Source: Reclinomonas americana ATCC 50394 (taxonomy: Eukaryota > Jakobida > Jakobea > Jakobida). Taken from it: DNA of 64,000 nucleotides. Location of the stretch: positions 186,001 to 250,000 of the forward strand of contig PS015009.1 of assembly GCA_048213135.1 (NCBI GenBank). Direction: 5' to 3'. A program made the position numbers and the translations under genes. Below the pieces are notes generated by a model. It saw only the letters and a program-made list of their open reading frames with translations. It ran no database searches and was not told where the DNA came from. This document shows, piece by piece, positions 9,119 to 18,116 of the stretch (position 1 is its first letter; every line of letters starts with the position of its first letter).

Positions 9119-10606
9119 TTAGGGTAAGGGACGGAAGGCCGCCGTTACCGCTTTTACCGTATCGGTGGTAAGGTCAATTACCGGCTGCGGGTAAACTCCC
9201 GAAACCAGTATCAGTACCACCAGGAAAGCAAGCACCGCTTTTTGCCCGGTGCTGATGTCGGTTACCGCCGCTGTAACGGGGTTGGCATCGCCATAAAAAA
9301 CTTTCTGCACCATATTCAATGTATAAACTGCTGCCAGGATGATGCTGAGTCCTGCCACTGCAGTAAACACGATACTGTAACGGAACAGTCCGCTGAACAT
9401 CATGAACTCTCCTACGAAAGCATTGGTGAGCGGCAGGGCGATATTAGCCAGGGCGATCACCACCAGCAGTATGGTCAGCCCCGGCGCTTTGTGTGCCAGT
9501 CCGCCCAGTTCTGAAATTTTTCTTGTACCGGTCTTTTTCTCCACCAGGTCAACAACGATCCACATGGCGATGATGTTGATACCGTGTGCGAACATCTGTA
9601 TCATTACCCCCTGCAGACCAATGTCGTTCCTTACAAAAACGGCGGCACACATTAAACCAATGTGCGCTATGGAAGAATACGCAACAAAACGTTTAAGATC
9701 GTCCTGCCGTATGGCGATAAGACTGGCATAGATCATACCGATGACCGACAGGGCAATAACGAGATTGTCCCATTTGGCAACTGCCAGCGGGAACATAGGC
9801 AGCAACCAGCGAATAACCGCGAAAACACCCATCTTCACCATGATGCCACTCAGTACCATAGTTGTGGCTGTTGGTGATTGTTCGTACGCGTCGGGTTGCC
9901 AGGTATGAAAAGGAAATACCGGCATTTTTATGGCGAAGGCGATAAAGAAAAGGAAGAAAAGCCAGTTCTGGTCCGCGGCGGTCAACTGAACGGAATAGAA
10001 AGCCCTCATGGCAAAAGAGTGATCGGCTACACCGGTAGGTGGTGTGTGCAGGTAAATATAGATGATGCCCACCAGCATGAGCAGCGAACCCAGGAAGGTA
10101 TAGACAAAGAATTTAAAGGTAGCCTGTATCCTCCTCTCCCCTCCCCAGCGGCTGCAGAGGAAGTAAGCGGGAATCAGCGCCAGTTCCCAGAAGAAGTAGA
10201 ACAAAAGTACATCCATGGAAGTGAAAACGCCCATCAGACCGGCTTGTGTCAGCAGCATCAATCCATAGAAAGCATTGGCATTCTTGTATTCTGTTTTGTA
10301 GGTGGCCAGGAAAATAACCGGGAAGGCCAGCGCGGTAAGTGTGGTAAGCAAACGTCCCATACCATCGAGACCTACGGCAAAACTGCTGCCGAGGTATTGC
10401 AGCCATATGTAATTAAAACTTAACCCGCTCAGGTTCCTGTCATTGGCATAATAAATACCCGCGCCGGCAATGACAAGGGTGATCACAGAAGCCAGGATAG
10501 CCCAGGTTCTGGCTCCCTTATCGCTGGGAATAAAAAAGCTGACCAGTCCCGCCAGGAGCGGAAAAAAGATCAACAAATGCGGGATCGTAATACTGTTACC
10601 GAACAT
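9119..10606 (-). CDS. nuoM: NADH-quinone oxidoreductase subunit M
   Basis: 495 residues from the ATG at 10606 (a TTG lies one codon upstream). Antiporter-like proton-pumping subunit of complex I with about 14 membrane helices. The hallmark helix-break motifs are present: FYFFWELALIPAYFLCSRWGG, and KMPVFPFHTWQPDAYEQSPT with its lysine. Gap to nuoL is only 11 bp, so the two are translated from one mRNA. Length is close to E. coli NuoM (509). Confidence 0.97.
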   Translation of the reverse strand: MFGNSITIPHLLIFFPLLAGLVSFFIPSDKGARTWAILASVITLVIAGAGIYYANDRNLSGLSFNYIWLQYLGSSFAVGLDGMGRLLTTLTALAFPVIFLATYKTEYKNANAFYGLMLLTQAGLMGVFTSMDVLLFYFFWELALIPAYFLCSRWGGERRIQATFKFFVYTFLGSLLMLVGIIYIYLHTPPTGVADHSFAMRAFYSVQLTAADQNWLFFLFFIAFAIKMPVFPFHTWQPDAYEQSPTATTMVLSGIMVKMGVFAVIRWLLPMFPLAVAKWDNLVIALSVIGMIYASLIAIRQDDLKRFVAYSSIAHIGLMCAAVFVRNDIGLQGVMIQMFAHGINIIAMWIVVDLVEKKTGTRKISELGGLAHKAPGLTILLVVIALANIALPLTNAFVGEFMMFSGLFRYSIVFTAVAGLSIILAAVYTLNMVQKVFYGDANPVTAAVTDISTGQKAVLAFLVVLILVSGVYPQPVIDLTTDTVKAVTAAFRPLP

Positions 10607-10617
10607 CAAAAAATATT

Positions 10618-12519
10618 TTACAGGAACAATTGAATAATAAATAATACCAGCACACCAATAACCATCAGCAAGACATAGTTACCCACCTGGCCGCTCTGCA
10701 GCAGGCGTACCTGGCGGCTGCCGTAGTTCACAGCCCTGCCTACTCCGTTCACAAATCCATCCACCACAGTTTTCTCAATCACATTATTAAGATAACGGGC
10801 CACAGACATTACCGGCTTAACAATAATGGTATCATAGAATTCATCCACATACCATTTGTTGGCCAGCACCTTACCCAGGCCTTTTTCTTCCTCACCTTTG
10901 TTCTCGTATTTGCTGAACTTACCCCATGCCCATATGATCATAACCAGGGCACCAATAACGGATGCCGTCATCAATACATATTCCGTTGTATGAGACAGGT
11001 GTTCCGTATGCTTTGCGATGGTATTGCTTGGCGCAAATACCGGCTCCAGGAAGGACTCCAGCCTGTGCCCGCCGTGCATAAACACTTCAGGTATACCCAC
11101 CCAGCCACCAATAACGGCGAGTATGGCCAGCACGATGAGCGGGAAGGTGATCGCGGCCGGGCTTTCGTGCAGGTGATGTTCCTGCTCATGCGTACCGCGG
11201 AATTTTCCCTGGAAGGTCATGGCATACAAACGGAACATATAATAAGCTGTCATGAATGCGGTGAGTACACCTACGCCCCACAACAATGGATTTTTCTGGT
11301 AAGCGGCTGCGAGTATTTCGTCTTTGGAAAAGAAACCCGAGAATGGCGGCATACCGGCAATGGCCAGGCAGCCCAGTAAGAAAGTGATGTGCGTTATGCC
11401 CATGTACTTTTTCAGTCCGCCCATATTCCGCATATCCTGTTCACCACCCATGGCATGGATAACACTGCCTGCGCCGAGGAACAACAGGGCTTTGAAGAAA
11501 GCGTGTGTCATTACATGAAATACAGCGCCTGTATAAGCGCCTACGCCCAGGGCGAGGAACATATAACCCAGCTGGCTAACGGTTGAATAAGCCAGCACTT
11601 TTTTAATATCGTTTTGTTTAAGTGCGATGGAGGCCGCTACCAATGCAGTCACCAGCCCAATGGCGGCAATCACTGCCTGTGTAATTTCGGCCATGGTGAA
11701 CAGCACATTGCTCCTGGCGATCATATAGATACCTGCTGTTACCATCGTGGCGGCATGGATCAACGCCGATACGGGTGTAGGACCGGCCATCGCATCGGGC
11801 AGCCAGGTGTATAAAGGTATCTGTGCACTTTTACCGGTTGCGCCTACAAAGAGCAATAAAGTAATGCCGGTGATATCTGTTGCAGATAACTTGCTAACGT
11901 TTGCGAATATGGTATGGTAATCTGCAGAACCGGTTTTGGTAATGAACCAGAATACAGCCAGCAGGAAACCCAGGTCACCGATGCGGTTCATGATGAAGGC
12001 TTTCTTCGCGGCATTGGTATAATCGTTATTGCGGAACCAGTAGCCGATGAGCAGGTAAGAACAAAGGCCCACGCCTTCCCAGCCGATGAACATGATCACA
12101 TAGTTGGCGCCAAGCACCAGCAACAGCATGGAGAAAACAAAGAGATTGAGATAGGCGAAATACTTGGCAAAATCTTTTGGTTCTTCATCATGCATATACG
12201 AAGTGGAGTACACATGAATAAGGAAACCCACGCCGGTAATGATGAGGAGAAAAAGTGACGACAACTGGTCAACCTGGAAATCGAAACCGATCTTTACCGC
12301 GGTGGTGTTGATGAAGTCGAAATAGTGCAGCGTTTGTACGTTGCCGTCAACCACCTGCAGAAAGATCATCAGGCTGATGATAAAAGAACCGAGAATAACC
12401 CCGCTGCCGATGACACCCGACAGTCCTTTCGACAGGTATTTCCTGCCCAGTCCGTTGATGAGGAAACCAACGAGGGGCAGAACAGGGATCAGCCATGCCA
12501 ATTGAAAAACATTACTCAT
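10618..12519 (-). CDS. nuoL: NADH-quinone oxidoreductase subunit L
   Basis: 633 residues, the largest complex I membrane subunit. About 16 helices include the proton-channel core (MFIGWEGVGLCSYLLIGYW; SAQIPLYTWLPDAMAGPTPVSALIHAATMVTAG) and a C-terminal region containing the long lateral helix and last helices. Length is slightly above E. coli (613). It lies between nuoK and nuoM on the minus strand. Confidence 0.98.
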   Translation of the reverse strand: MSNVFQLAWLIPVLPLVGFLINGLGRKYLSKGLSGVIGSGVILGSFIISLMIFLQVVDGNVQTLHYFDFINTTAVKIGFDFQVDQLSSLFLLIITGVGFLIHVYSTSYMHDEEPKDFAKYFAYLNLFVFSMLLLVLGANYVIMFIGWEGVGLCSYLLIGYWFRNNDYTNAAKKAFIMNRIGDLGFLLAVFWFITKTGSADYHTIFANVSKLSATDITGITLLLFVGATGKSAQIPLYTWLPDAMAGPTPVSALIHAATMVTAGIYMIARSNVLFTMAEITQAVIAAIGLVTALVAASIALKQNDIKKVLAYSTVSQLGYMFLALGVGAYTGAVFHVMTHAFFKALLFLGAGSVIHAMGGEQDMRNMGGLKKYMGITHITFLLGCLAIAGMPPFSGFFSKDEILAAAYQKNPLLWGVGVLTAFMTAYYMFRLYAMTFQGKFRGTHEQEHHLHESPAAITFPLIVLAILAVIGGWVGIPEVFMHGGHRLESFLEPVFAPSNTIAKHTEHLSHTTEYVLMTASVIGALVMIIWAWGKFSKYENKGEEEKGLGKVLANKWYVDEFYDTIIVKPVMSVARYLNNVIEKTVVDGFVNGVGRAVNYGSRQVRLLQSGQVGNYVLLMVIGVLVLFIIQLFL

Positions 12520-12560
12520 AAGTCGTTATTAAATAACAGGAACTGTTGCACAGCCCGCTG

Positions 12561-12893
12561 TTAATGCTTTAACCGGTTTAAGAAATTCACGTCAATCGAA
12601 TGGGTATTCCTGTACATCATTACGATAATAGCCAGGCCCACACTCACTTCCGCGGCGGCTACCACCATAATAAAGAACACAAATACCTGTGCGTCGCTCA
12701 CTACCGATGGGTTGGTTGCGCCCAGCGGTGAGGCGGCATGCATTTTAGAAAATGCCACCAGCAGCAGGTTCACGGCATTCAGCATGAGCTCAATGCACAT
12801 GAAGATGATGATCGCGTTCCTGCGGGTGAGTACGCCGGTGATGCCGATACAGAAAAGGGCAACTGCCAGTCCGATATACCATTGAATGTCCAT
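12561..12893 (-). CDS. nuoK: NADH-quinone oxidoreductase subunit K
   Basis: 110 residues with three membrane helices. Glutamates buried in the second and third helices ([10 protein letters not shown] and the [11 protein letters not shown] region) are the proton-path residues known in this family. The usual length is about 100 residues. It sits between nuoJ (33 bp upstream) and nuoL (41 bp downstream). Confidence 0.97.
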   Translation of the reverse strand: MDIQWYIGLAVALFCIGITGVLTRRNAIIIFMCIELMLNAVNLLLVAFSKMHAASPLGATNPSVVSDAQVFVFFIMVVAAAEVSVGLAIIVMMYRNTHSIDVNFLNRLKH

Positions 12894-12926
12894 ATACTTT
12901 TATTGTGTGGCGACGGATCGCCTGCT

Positions 12927-13424
12927 TTATCTTTCTTTTTTACTGATCACTACCGCGCCAATCATCGCACTCAGGAACAGCACACTGCTGATCTCGAAGG
13001 GCAATACAAAATCGTTGAACAGGGCCTTGCCCAGGTTCTTCACCAGGCCGGCGTTGCCTTCGTTCAGTTGAACGGTTGCACCGCCTGATTTGCTGAGGGC
13101 CGCCAGTATCACAAGGAAAAGGCTGCCGCCGGAGATGAGCCCGGCAAATTTCAGCAGTTTATTTTTCTGTGGTTCTGCGTCGGTGTTCAGGTTCATCAGC
13201 ATCACCACGAAGAGGAACAGTACCATGATGGCGCCGGCATAAACGATGAGGTTCACAATGGCGAGGAACTGCGCATTCATCATAATATAATGTCCTGAAA
13301 TGGCGAAGAACGTGACGATCAGCCACAATACGCTGTGCACCGGGCTTTTGCTGGTGATCACCATCAGGGCGCTGCCCAATGCCATAACCGTAAGGAACCA
13401 GAATATGATCTGTGTAATACCCAT
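12927..13424 (-). CDS. nuoJ: NADH-quinone oxidoreductase subunit J
   Basis: 165 residues with five predicted membrane helices, including the conserved third helix YAGAIMVLFLFVVMLMNL whose pi-bulge forms part of the proton path in complex I. Slightly shorter than E. coli NuoJ (184). The start ATG lies 5 bp downstream of the nuoI stop codon, so translation is probably coupled. Confidence 0.97.
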   Translation of the reverse strand: MGITQIIFWFLTVMALGSALMVITSKSPVHSVLWLIVTFFAISGHYIMMNAQFLAIVNLIVYAGAIMVLFLFVVMLMNLNTDAEPQKNKLLKFAGLISGGSLFLVILAALSKSGGATVQLNEGNAGLVKNLGKALFNDFVLPFEISSVLFLSAMIGAVVISKKER

Positions 13425-13429
13425 AATAA

Positions 13430-13981
13430 TTAAACTGTTTCTTTTTTAGCCCTGTTGCCCAATGCCTTCTGGTATGCGTCCGGTTCGTTGATGGGGTGAG
13501 GGATCAGTAATTCATCTTTGCTGTAAACAAATTGCTTGCGTTTGTAATCGGCCGGCGCAAAAGTTTCACTGAGGTAGATGGCGTCTTTCGGACAAGCCTC
13601 TTCGCACAAACCGCAGAATATACAACGCAGCATGTTGATCTCATATTTAGCGGCGTACTTTTCTTCACGGTATTTATCTTCCTCTCCCGCTTTTCTTTCC
13701 GCTGCTTCCATAGTGATGGCTTCTGCCGGGCAGGCTACGGCACACAAACCGCAGGCAGTGCAGTTCTCCCTTCCTTCCGCGTCGCGGTTGAGGATATGCA
13801 GACCACGGAATACCGGGCTGAAAGGTCTTTTCTTTTCCGGGTAATTGATCGTGGGCTTCTTCTTGAACATGTGCATGAACGTAATGGCCATGCCTTTGAA
13901 GATAGCAGGCAGGTAAAGCCTTTCCATAAAGCTCAGCGGCTTCCGTTCTACTTCCTTTACCCTGTTGGTTAATGCTTGCAT
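13430..13981 (-). CDS. nuoI: NADH-quinone oxidoreductase subunit I
   Basis: 183 residues from the ATG at 13981; an in-frame TTG six codons upstream is judged less likely. NuoI is the peripheral-arm subunit carrying clusters N6a and N6b. Both [4Fe-4S] motifs are seen: CTACGLCAVACP and CIFCGLCEEACP. Length matches the family (about 180). A short gap separates it from nuoH. Confidence 0.97.
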   Translation of the reverse strand: MQALTNRVKEVERKPLSFMERLYLPAIFKGMAITFMHMFKKKPTINYPEKKRPFSPVFRGLHILNRDAEGRENCTACGLCAVACPAEAITMEAAERKAGEEDKYREEKYAAKYEINMLRCIFCGLCEEACPKDAIYLSETFAPADYKRKQFVYSKDELLIPHPINEPDAYQKALGNRAKKETV

Positions 13982-14029
13982 AGTTGATCCGTTATACAAA
14001 CGGTAATTTAATGTTGCGCAAATATATCT

Positions 14030-15097
14030 TTAAAAATGCCAGTTATTCTGTTTCAGCAATACCAGCGCCCCGGTGATGAGCATATTCACCAAAGCCAGTG
14101 GTATCAGTACTTTCCATCCCAGGTTCATCAGCTGATCGTAACGGAAACGCGGTATCGTCCACCTCACCCACATAAAGATGAACAGGAAGATGACTACTTT
14201 ACCCATGAGGGCAAGCACCCCTATTACTGCCATCACATTTTGCGACCATCCCCAGGCCGACTCATCCACGAAAGGCAGCAGGTCGTACCCGCCGAAGAAC
14301 ATGGTAGCCATGATCACGCTGCTCACAAACATATTGATGTATTCGGAGAACAGGTAAAAGCCCAGTTTCATGGAAGAGTATTCGGTATGGTAACCACCGA
14401 TGAGTTCATTCTCCGCTTCAGGCAGATCGAACGGCGTACGGTTACATTCGGCGAAAGCGCAGATGAGGAAGATGAGGAATCCCAGCGGCTGGTACACGAT
14501 GTTCCAGATGCTGCCATTGGCCTGCTGCTGTACTACCATTTCTTTCAGGCTGAGATTGCCGGTAACGAACAGCAACGCGATCAGCGAGAGGCCCATCGGC
14601 AACTCATAACTGATGATCTGCGAAGCGGCACGCAGTCCGCCCATCAATGAGAATTTATTATTACTGGCCCAGCTGCCGATCATAATACCATACACACCCA
14701 AACTCACCACGGCGAATACATACAGGATACCTACGTCTACATTGGCTATCTGCAGTTGTATATCGCGGCCAAACAAATGAACGGAGTCTCCCCATGGAAT
14801 AACAGCGCCGGTCATGATGGCGGTCAGCATCGCCAGTGATGGTCCTAATATGAAAAGGAACTTCGATGAAAAATTAGGAATGATCTCTTCTTTGAAAAAC
14901 AATTTCAATCCATCGGCAACGGGCTGCAATAAACCAAAAGGTCCGGCACGGTTGGGACCGCGGCGGTCCTGCAGTATAGCCGCCACCTTCCTTTCCGCGA
15001 AAGTGGTGTACATGGCAATACCCAGCGAGCCCATCACCACTACGAGGATCAGCGCGAATTTTTCAATGATCAATGTCCAGTCAATTGCTAAGAGCAT
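14030..15097 (-). CDS. nuoH: NADH-quinone oxidoreductase subunit H
   Basis: 355 residues, about eight membrane helices, with an N-terminal extension compared with E. coli (325). It forms the quinone-binding site next to NuoB and NuoD. Diagnostic motifs are AERKVAAILQDRRGPNRAGP, AECNRTPFDLPEAENELIGG and the RFRYDQLM region near the C-terminus. The gap to nuoG is 9 bp. Confidence 0.98.
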   Translation of the reverse strand: MLLAIDWTLIIEKFALILVVVMGSLGIAMYTTFAERKVAAILQDRRGPNRAGPFGLLQPVADGLKLFFKEEIIPNFSSKFLFILGPSLAMLTAIMTGAVIPWGDSVHLFGRDIQLQIANVDVGILYVFAVVSLGVYGIMIGSWASNNKFSLMGGLRAASQIISYELPMGLSLIALLFVTGNLSLKEMVVQQQANGSIWNIVYQPLGFLIFLICAFAECNRTPFDLPEAENELIGGYHTEYSSMKLGFYLFSEYINMFVSSVIMATMFFGGYDLLPFVDESAWGWSQNVMAVIGVLALMGKVVIFLFIFMWVRWTIPRFRYDQLMNLGWKVLIPLALVNMLITGALVLLKQNNWHF

Positions 15098-15106
15098 ATA
15101 ATAATT

Positions 15107-16240
15107 TTAATCAGCCTTGTTTTTAAAATCACCCGAATTGGCGGGCCTGTCGATCGTACTCAGGTGTATCGACGGGTCGTTCACTTCACTTACACTGTGG
15201 ATGTCCATCAGCAGTTTGGGATCACGTCCACCCATCACAGATTTCACGGTCTCTTTCGGCATTTCCAGTGTTTTGTATTTATTGGCGCCGATCACGGAAT
15301 GGCGGCTGATGGCGGTGAGTCCTTCCACTACCCAGTCGCTCGTTTTCTTTTTGTCGAAGCGGCAGGTATTGCATATCCAGCCTGGCTTGCCGTCGTAGCT
15401 CTGCACTTCACCCCATTCATCTTTACGTGCCGTTACACGGAATACTTCATCACCACGTAACCACAGCGTGGCTTTGCCGCAGCATTTAGGGTTCTCACAA
15501 TCACGGTGCGCATCTACCGGTTTGGTGAACCATACCCTGTTTTTGAAACGGAAAGTTTTATCGGTAAGCGCACCAACCGGGCATACATCAATCATATTAC
15601 CACTGAAGTCGTTGTCGATGGCTTTGGAGATATAGGTAGAGATGGCGGCATGATCGCCCCTGTCTACCACACCATGTACACGGTGATCGGTGATCTGGTC
15701 GGCTACATAAGTACAGCGATAGCAGAGGATACACCTGGTCATGTGTAATTGTATGTAAGGGCCGATGTCTTCTTTATGAAAAGTCCTTCTTGCAAATTCA
15801 TAACGTGTGCCTTCTTTGCCGTGCTCGTAGCCCAGGTCCTGCAGGTGGCATTCACCGGCCTGGTCGCAGATGGGGCAGTCGAGCGGGTGGTTCAGCAACA
15901 GGAATTCCACCACGCCGTTGCGGGCATCGGTTACGCGGTCGCTGGTGATGTTCTTCACCACCATACCGTCCATTACCGTTGTACGGCAGCTGGCCACCAG
16001 CTTGGGCATAGGCCTCGGGTCGGCTGTTGAGCCGGCGGCCACTTCCACCAGGCAGGTACGGCATTTACCGCCACTGCCCTGCAGCTTGCTGTAATAGCAC
16101 ATGGCGGGAGGTGTTACATCACCGCCTATCTGCCTCGCGGCATTCAGTATGGTAGTACCCGGCGGCACTTCAATAGTGATGTTGTCGATCGTCACTTTGA
16201 AGTTGGCGGGGGTTTCTTTTTTTGCTGTCTCGTCTGCCAT
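15107..16240 (-). CDS. nuoG: NADH-quinone oxidoreductase subunit G, short form
   Basis: 377 residues, far shorter than E. coli NuoG (about 908). It keeps the iron-sulfur part: a plant-type [2Fe-2S] domain (CYYSKLQGSGGKCRTC...C), the His/Cys motif HPLDCPICDQAGEC and the [4Fe-4S] motif CILCYRC...CPVGAL, followed by a cysteine-rich segment (CENPKCCG...WICNTC). The large molybdopterin-oxidoreductase-like C-terminal domain is absent. There is no sign of a frameshift, and the next gene follows within 9 bp, so the short form is genuine. A GxxExxY gene is inserted between this gene and nuoF. Confidence 0.95.
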   Translation of the reverse strand: MADETAKKETPANFKVTIDNITIEVPPGTTILNAARQIGGDVTPPAMCYYSKLQGSGGKCRTCLVEVAAGSTADPRPMPKLVASCRTTVMDGMVVKNITSDRVTDARNGVVEFLLLNHPLDCPICDQAGECHLQDLGYEHGKEGTRYEFARRTFHKEDIGPYIQLHMTRCILCYRCTYVADQITDHRVHGVVDRGDHAAISTYISKAIDNDFSGNMIDVCPVGALTDKTFRFKNRVWFTKPVDAHRDCENPKCCGKATLWLRGDEVFRVTARKDEWGEVQSYDGKPGWICNTCRFDKKKTSDWVVEGLTAISRHSVIGANKYKTLEMPKETVKSVMGGRDPKLLMDIHSVSEVNDPSIHLSTIDRPANSGDFKNKAD

Positions 16241-16249
16241 ATTGTTTAT

Positions 16250-16276
16250 GTTTCACGCAAAGCCCGCAAAGGAGCA
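16250..16276. repeat. Left inverted repeat of the GxxExxY cassette
   Basis: This 27-bp sequence begins GTTTCACGCAAAGCCCGCAA. It matches the reverse complement of 16635-16661 at 24 of 27 positions. It starts 9 bp before the nuoG start codon. The pair encloses the GxxExxY gene and fills the nuoF-nuoG gap exactly. Confidence 0.75.
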
Positions 16277-16288
16277 ATGACGCGAAGA

Positions 16289-16594
16289 TTATAATCTGTT
16301 AACTATTCTGTGTATTCCATCTTTTATTAATGGAACGTTGAAATTGATCAGCATTCCCAATTTCAAATTTGTCAATTTCAAATAAGTCAATACTTGTTTG
16401 TAATGCACCTCCTCAAGGGCTTTAACTGATTTCAACTCAAGTATTACTTTATTTTCAATAATGATGTCCGCTCTAAACCCTACTTCCATTCTTATCTCTT
16501 CGTACACACTTTCAAAAAGCCCTGGTCCGTATTTCCTGTGAATCGCTATGCACAAATCCATGACCACACCTGATATCTCATTCTCACTCATCAT
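16289..16594 (-). CDS. GxxExxY family protein with an internal deletion
   Basis: 101 residues. The signature GLFESVY and the downstream GFRADIIIENKVILELKSVKAL, LTYLKL and GMLINFNVPLIKDGI motifs identify the GxxExxY family, thought to have a PD-(D/E)XK nuclease-like fold, function unknown. Family members usually have about 125 residues. Here the stretch between YEE and the strand before GFRAD (normally containing ELxxxGLxVxxQxxxPVxY, about 25-28 residues) is missing in frame. The gene is flanked by an inverted repeat and lies inside the nuo operon, co-directional with it. AT-richer than its neighbours. Probably a passenger, possibly decaying. Confidence 0.85.
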   Translation of the reverse strand: MMSENEISGVVMDLCIAIHRKYGPGLFESVYEEIRMEVGFRADIIIENKVILELKSVKALEEVHYKQVLTYLKLTNLKLGMLINFNVPLIKDGIHRIVNRL

Positions 16595-16634
16595 TTTCCT
16601 CTTTTATATCTAAGCTTTCTTCTGCGGGCGGCTC

Positions 16635-16661
16635 TGCTCCTCTGCGGACCTTGCGTGAAAC
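16635..16661. repeat. Right inverted repeat of the GxxExxY cassette
   Basis: Read on the minus strand this begins GTTTCACGCAAGGTCCGCAG, immediately after the nuoF stop codon. It is the inverted counterpart of 16250-16276 with three mismatches. Confidence 0.75.
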
Positions 16662-18017
16662 TTACGCTGTGACGGGCACATGCACAGGATCCGCATAATG
16701 CGCCAGTCCATAATTCGTCCTCAAACATTCTTCCGGGTTGTTCACATGCCATTCAAACTCGTCGCGGAAGTGGCGGATGGCGGCAGCTACCGGCCAGGCA
16801 GCGGCGTCGCCCAGCGGACAAATGGTATTACCTTCTATCTTACGCTGTATATCCCACAACAGATCGATATCGCTTAGTTTGCCTTTACCGTTCTCTATGT
16901 TCATTAATATTTTCTCCATCCAGCCGGTACCTTCACGGCAGGGACTGCATTGTCCGCAGCTTTCGTGGCGGTAAAACCTGGCCAGTGTTAATGTATGTTT
17001 TACTACACATTGGTCTTCATCGAGCACAATAAAACCACCGCTGCCCATCATACTGCCGCTGGCAAAACCGCCATCGCTGAGACTTTCATAGTTCATCAGG
17101 CGCTTTTCGCCTTTAGCTGTGGTCAGCAACAGGTTGGCAGGCAAAATCGGAACAGAAGAACCGCCCGGGATGCAGGCTTTTAATTTTTTTCCGTTGGGAA
17201 TACCTCCGCAATATTCATCGCTGAAAATAAACTCCTCAACGGAGATGGTCATATCAATTTCGTAAACGCCGGGTTTATTGATGTTACCGCAGGCGCTCAT
17301 CAGTTTGGTGCCGGTGCTTTTACCCACACCAATCTGTGCATAGGCTTCGCCACCATCGTTGATGATCGGTACCACAGCTGCAAGTGTTTCCACGTTGTTC
17401 ACCACTGTCGGACAATCCCATACACCTTTTACGGCCGGGAATGGTGGTTTGATGCGGGGGTTACCGCGTTTGCCTTCCAGCGATTCGATGAGTGCCGTTT
17501 CTTCACCGCAGATATAGGCACCAGCGCCGCGTTGTACATAGATCTCACAATCGAAGCCACTGCCCTGGATATTTTTACCCAGCCAGCCATTTTTCTTCGC
17601 TTCCGCGATGGCTTCTTCCAGTATATCTGTGATCCAGGCATATTCGCCGCGGATATAGATGTAACTCACATTGCTGCCAAGGGCATAAGAAGATACCACC
17701 ATGCCTTCAATAAGGATATGAGGAATAAATTCCATGAGGTAGCGATCCTTAAAAGTTCCGGGTTCGCTTTCATCAGCATTGCACACCAGGTAGCGGGGCA
17801 CACCTTCAGGCTTGGCAAGGAAACTCCATTTCATTCCCGTAGGAAAGCCGGCACCGCCACGGCCACGCAGACCGCTTTTCTTCACTTCTTCCACCACATC
17901 GCCGGGCGCCATTTTCAGGGCTTTCTCCACGCTGCGGTAGCCACCTTCACGACGGTAAACATCGTAATAGCGGATGCCTTCAACATGGGCTTTGTCCAGT
18001 AATAATTTTTTACTCAT
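16662..18017 (-). CDS. nuoF: NADH-quinone oxidoreductase subunit F
   Basis: 451 residues. NuoF binds NADH and FMN at the tip of complex I. Visible are the glycine-rich nucleotide site (GLRGRGGAGFPTGMKW), the NADESEPGTFKDR motif, the RGAGAYICGEETALIESLEG segment, the SLBB-like domain and the N3 cluster motif ESCGQCSPCREGTGW with a distant cysteine (NTICPLGDA). Length equals the family (about 445). An AT-rich inverted-repeat element lies directly upstream of the ATG, and the GxxExxY cassette directly downstream. Confidence 0.98.
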   Translation of the reverse strand: MSKKLLLDKAHVEGIRYYDVYRREGGYRSVEKALKMAPGDVVEEVKKSGLRGRGGAGFPTGMKWSFLAKPEGVPRYLVCNADESEPGTFKDRYLMEFIPHILIEGMVVSSYALGSNVSYIYIRGEYAWITDILEEAIAEAKKNGWLGKNIQGSGFDCEIYVQRGAGAYICGEETALIESLEGKRGNPRIKPPFPAVKGVWDCPTVVNNVETLAAVVPIINDGGEAYAQIGVGKSTGTKLMSACGNINKPGVYEIDMTISVEEFIFSDEYCGGIPNGKKLKACIPGGSSVPILPANLLLTTAKGEKRLMNYESLSDGGFASGSMMGSGGFIVLDEDQCVVKHTLTLARFYRHESCGQCSPCREGTGWMEKILMNIENGKGKLSDIDLLWDIQRKIEGNTICPLGDAAAWPVAAAIRHFRDEFEWHVNNPEECLRTNYGLAHYADPVHVPVTA

Positions 18018-18116
18018 TATAAGTCAAAATTCAAAAGTCAAAAGTCAAAAGACGGCGCTTGAATTATCGAGTCCCGTGTTTTGAATTTTTACTTTTTACT
18101 TTTTAATTTTTAGTTT
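18018..18116. repeat. AT-rich inverted-repeat element 1 (nuoF-DUF4440 gap)
   Basis: The left arm is built of repeats of AAGTCAAAATTC / AAAAGTC. The centre is about 25 bp of non-repetitive sequence. The right arm TTTTGAATTTTTACTTTTTA continues as TTTTTAATTTTTAG. The arms are imperfect reverse complements. It shares both arms, but not its centre, with elements at 20301-20396 and 20899-20998. Confidence 0.8.
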
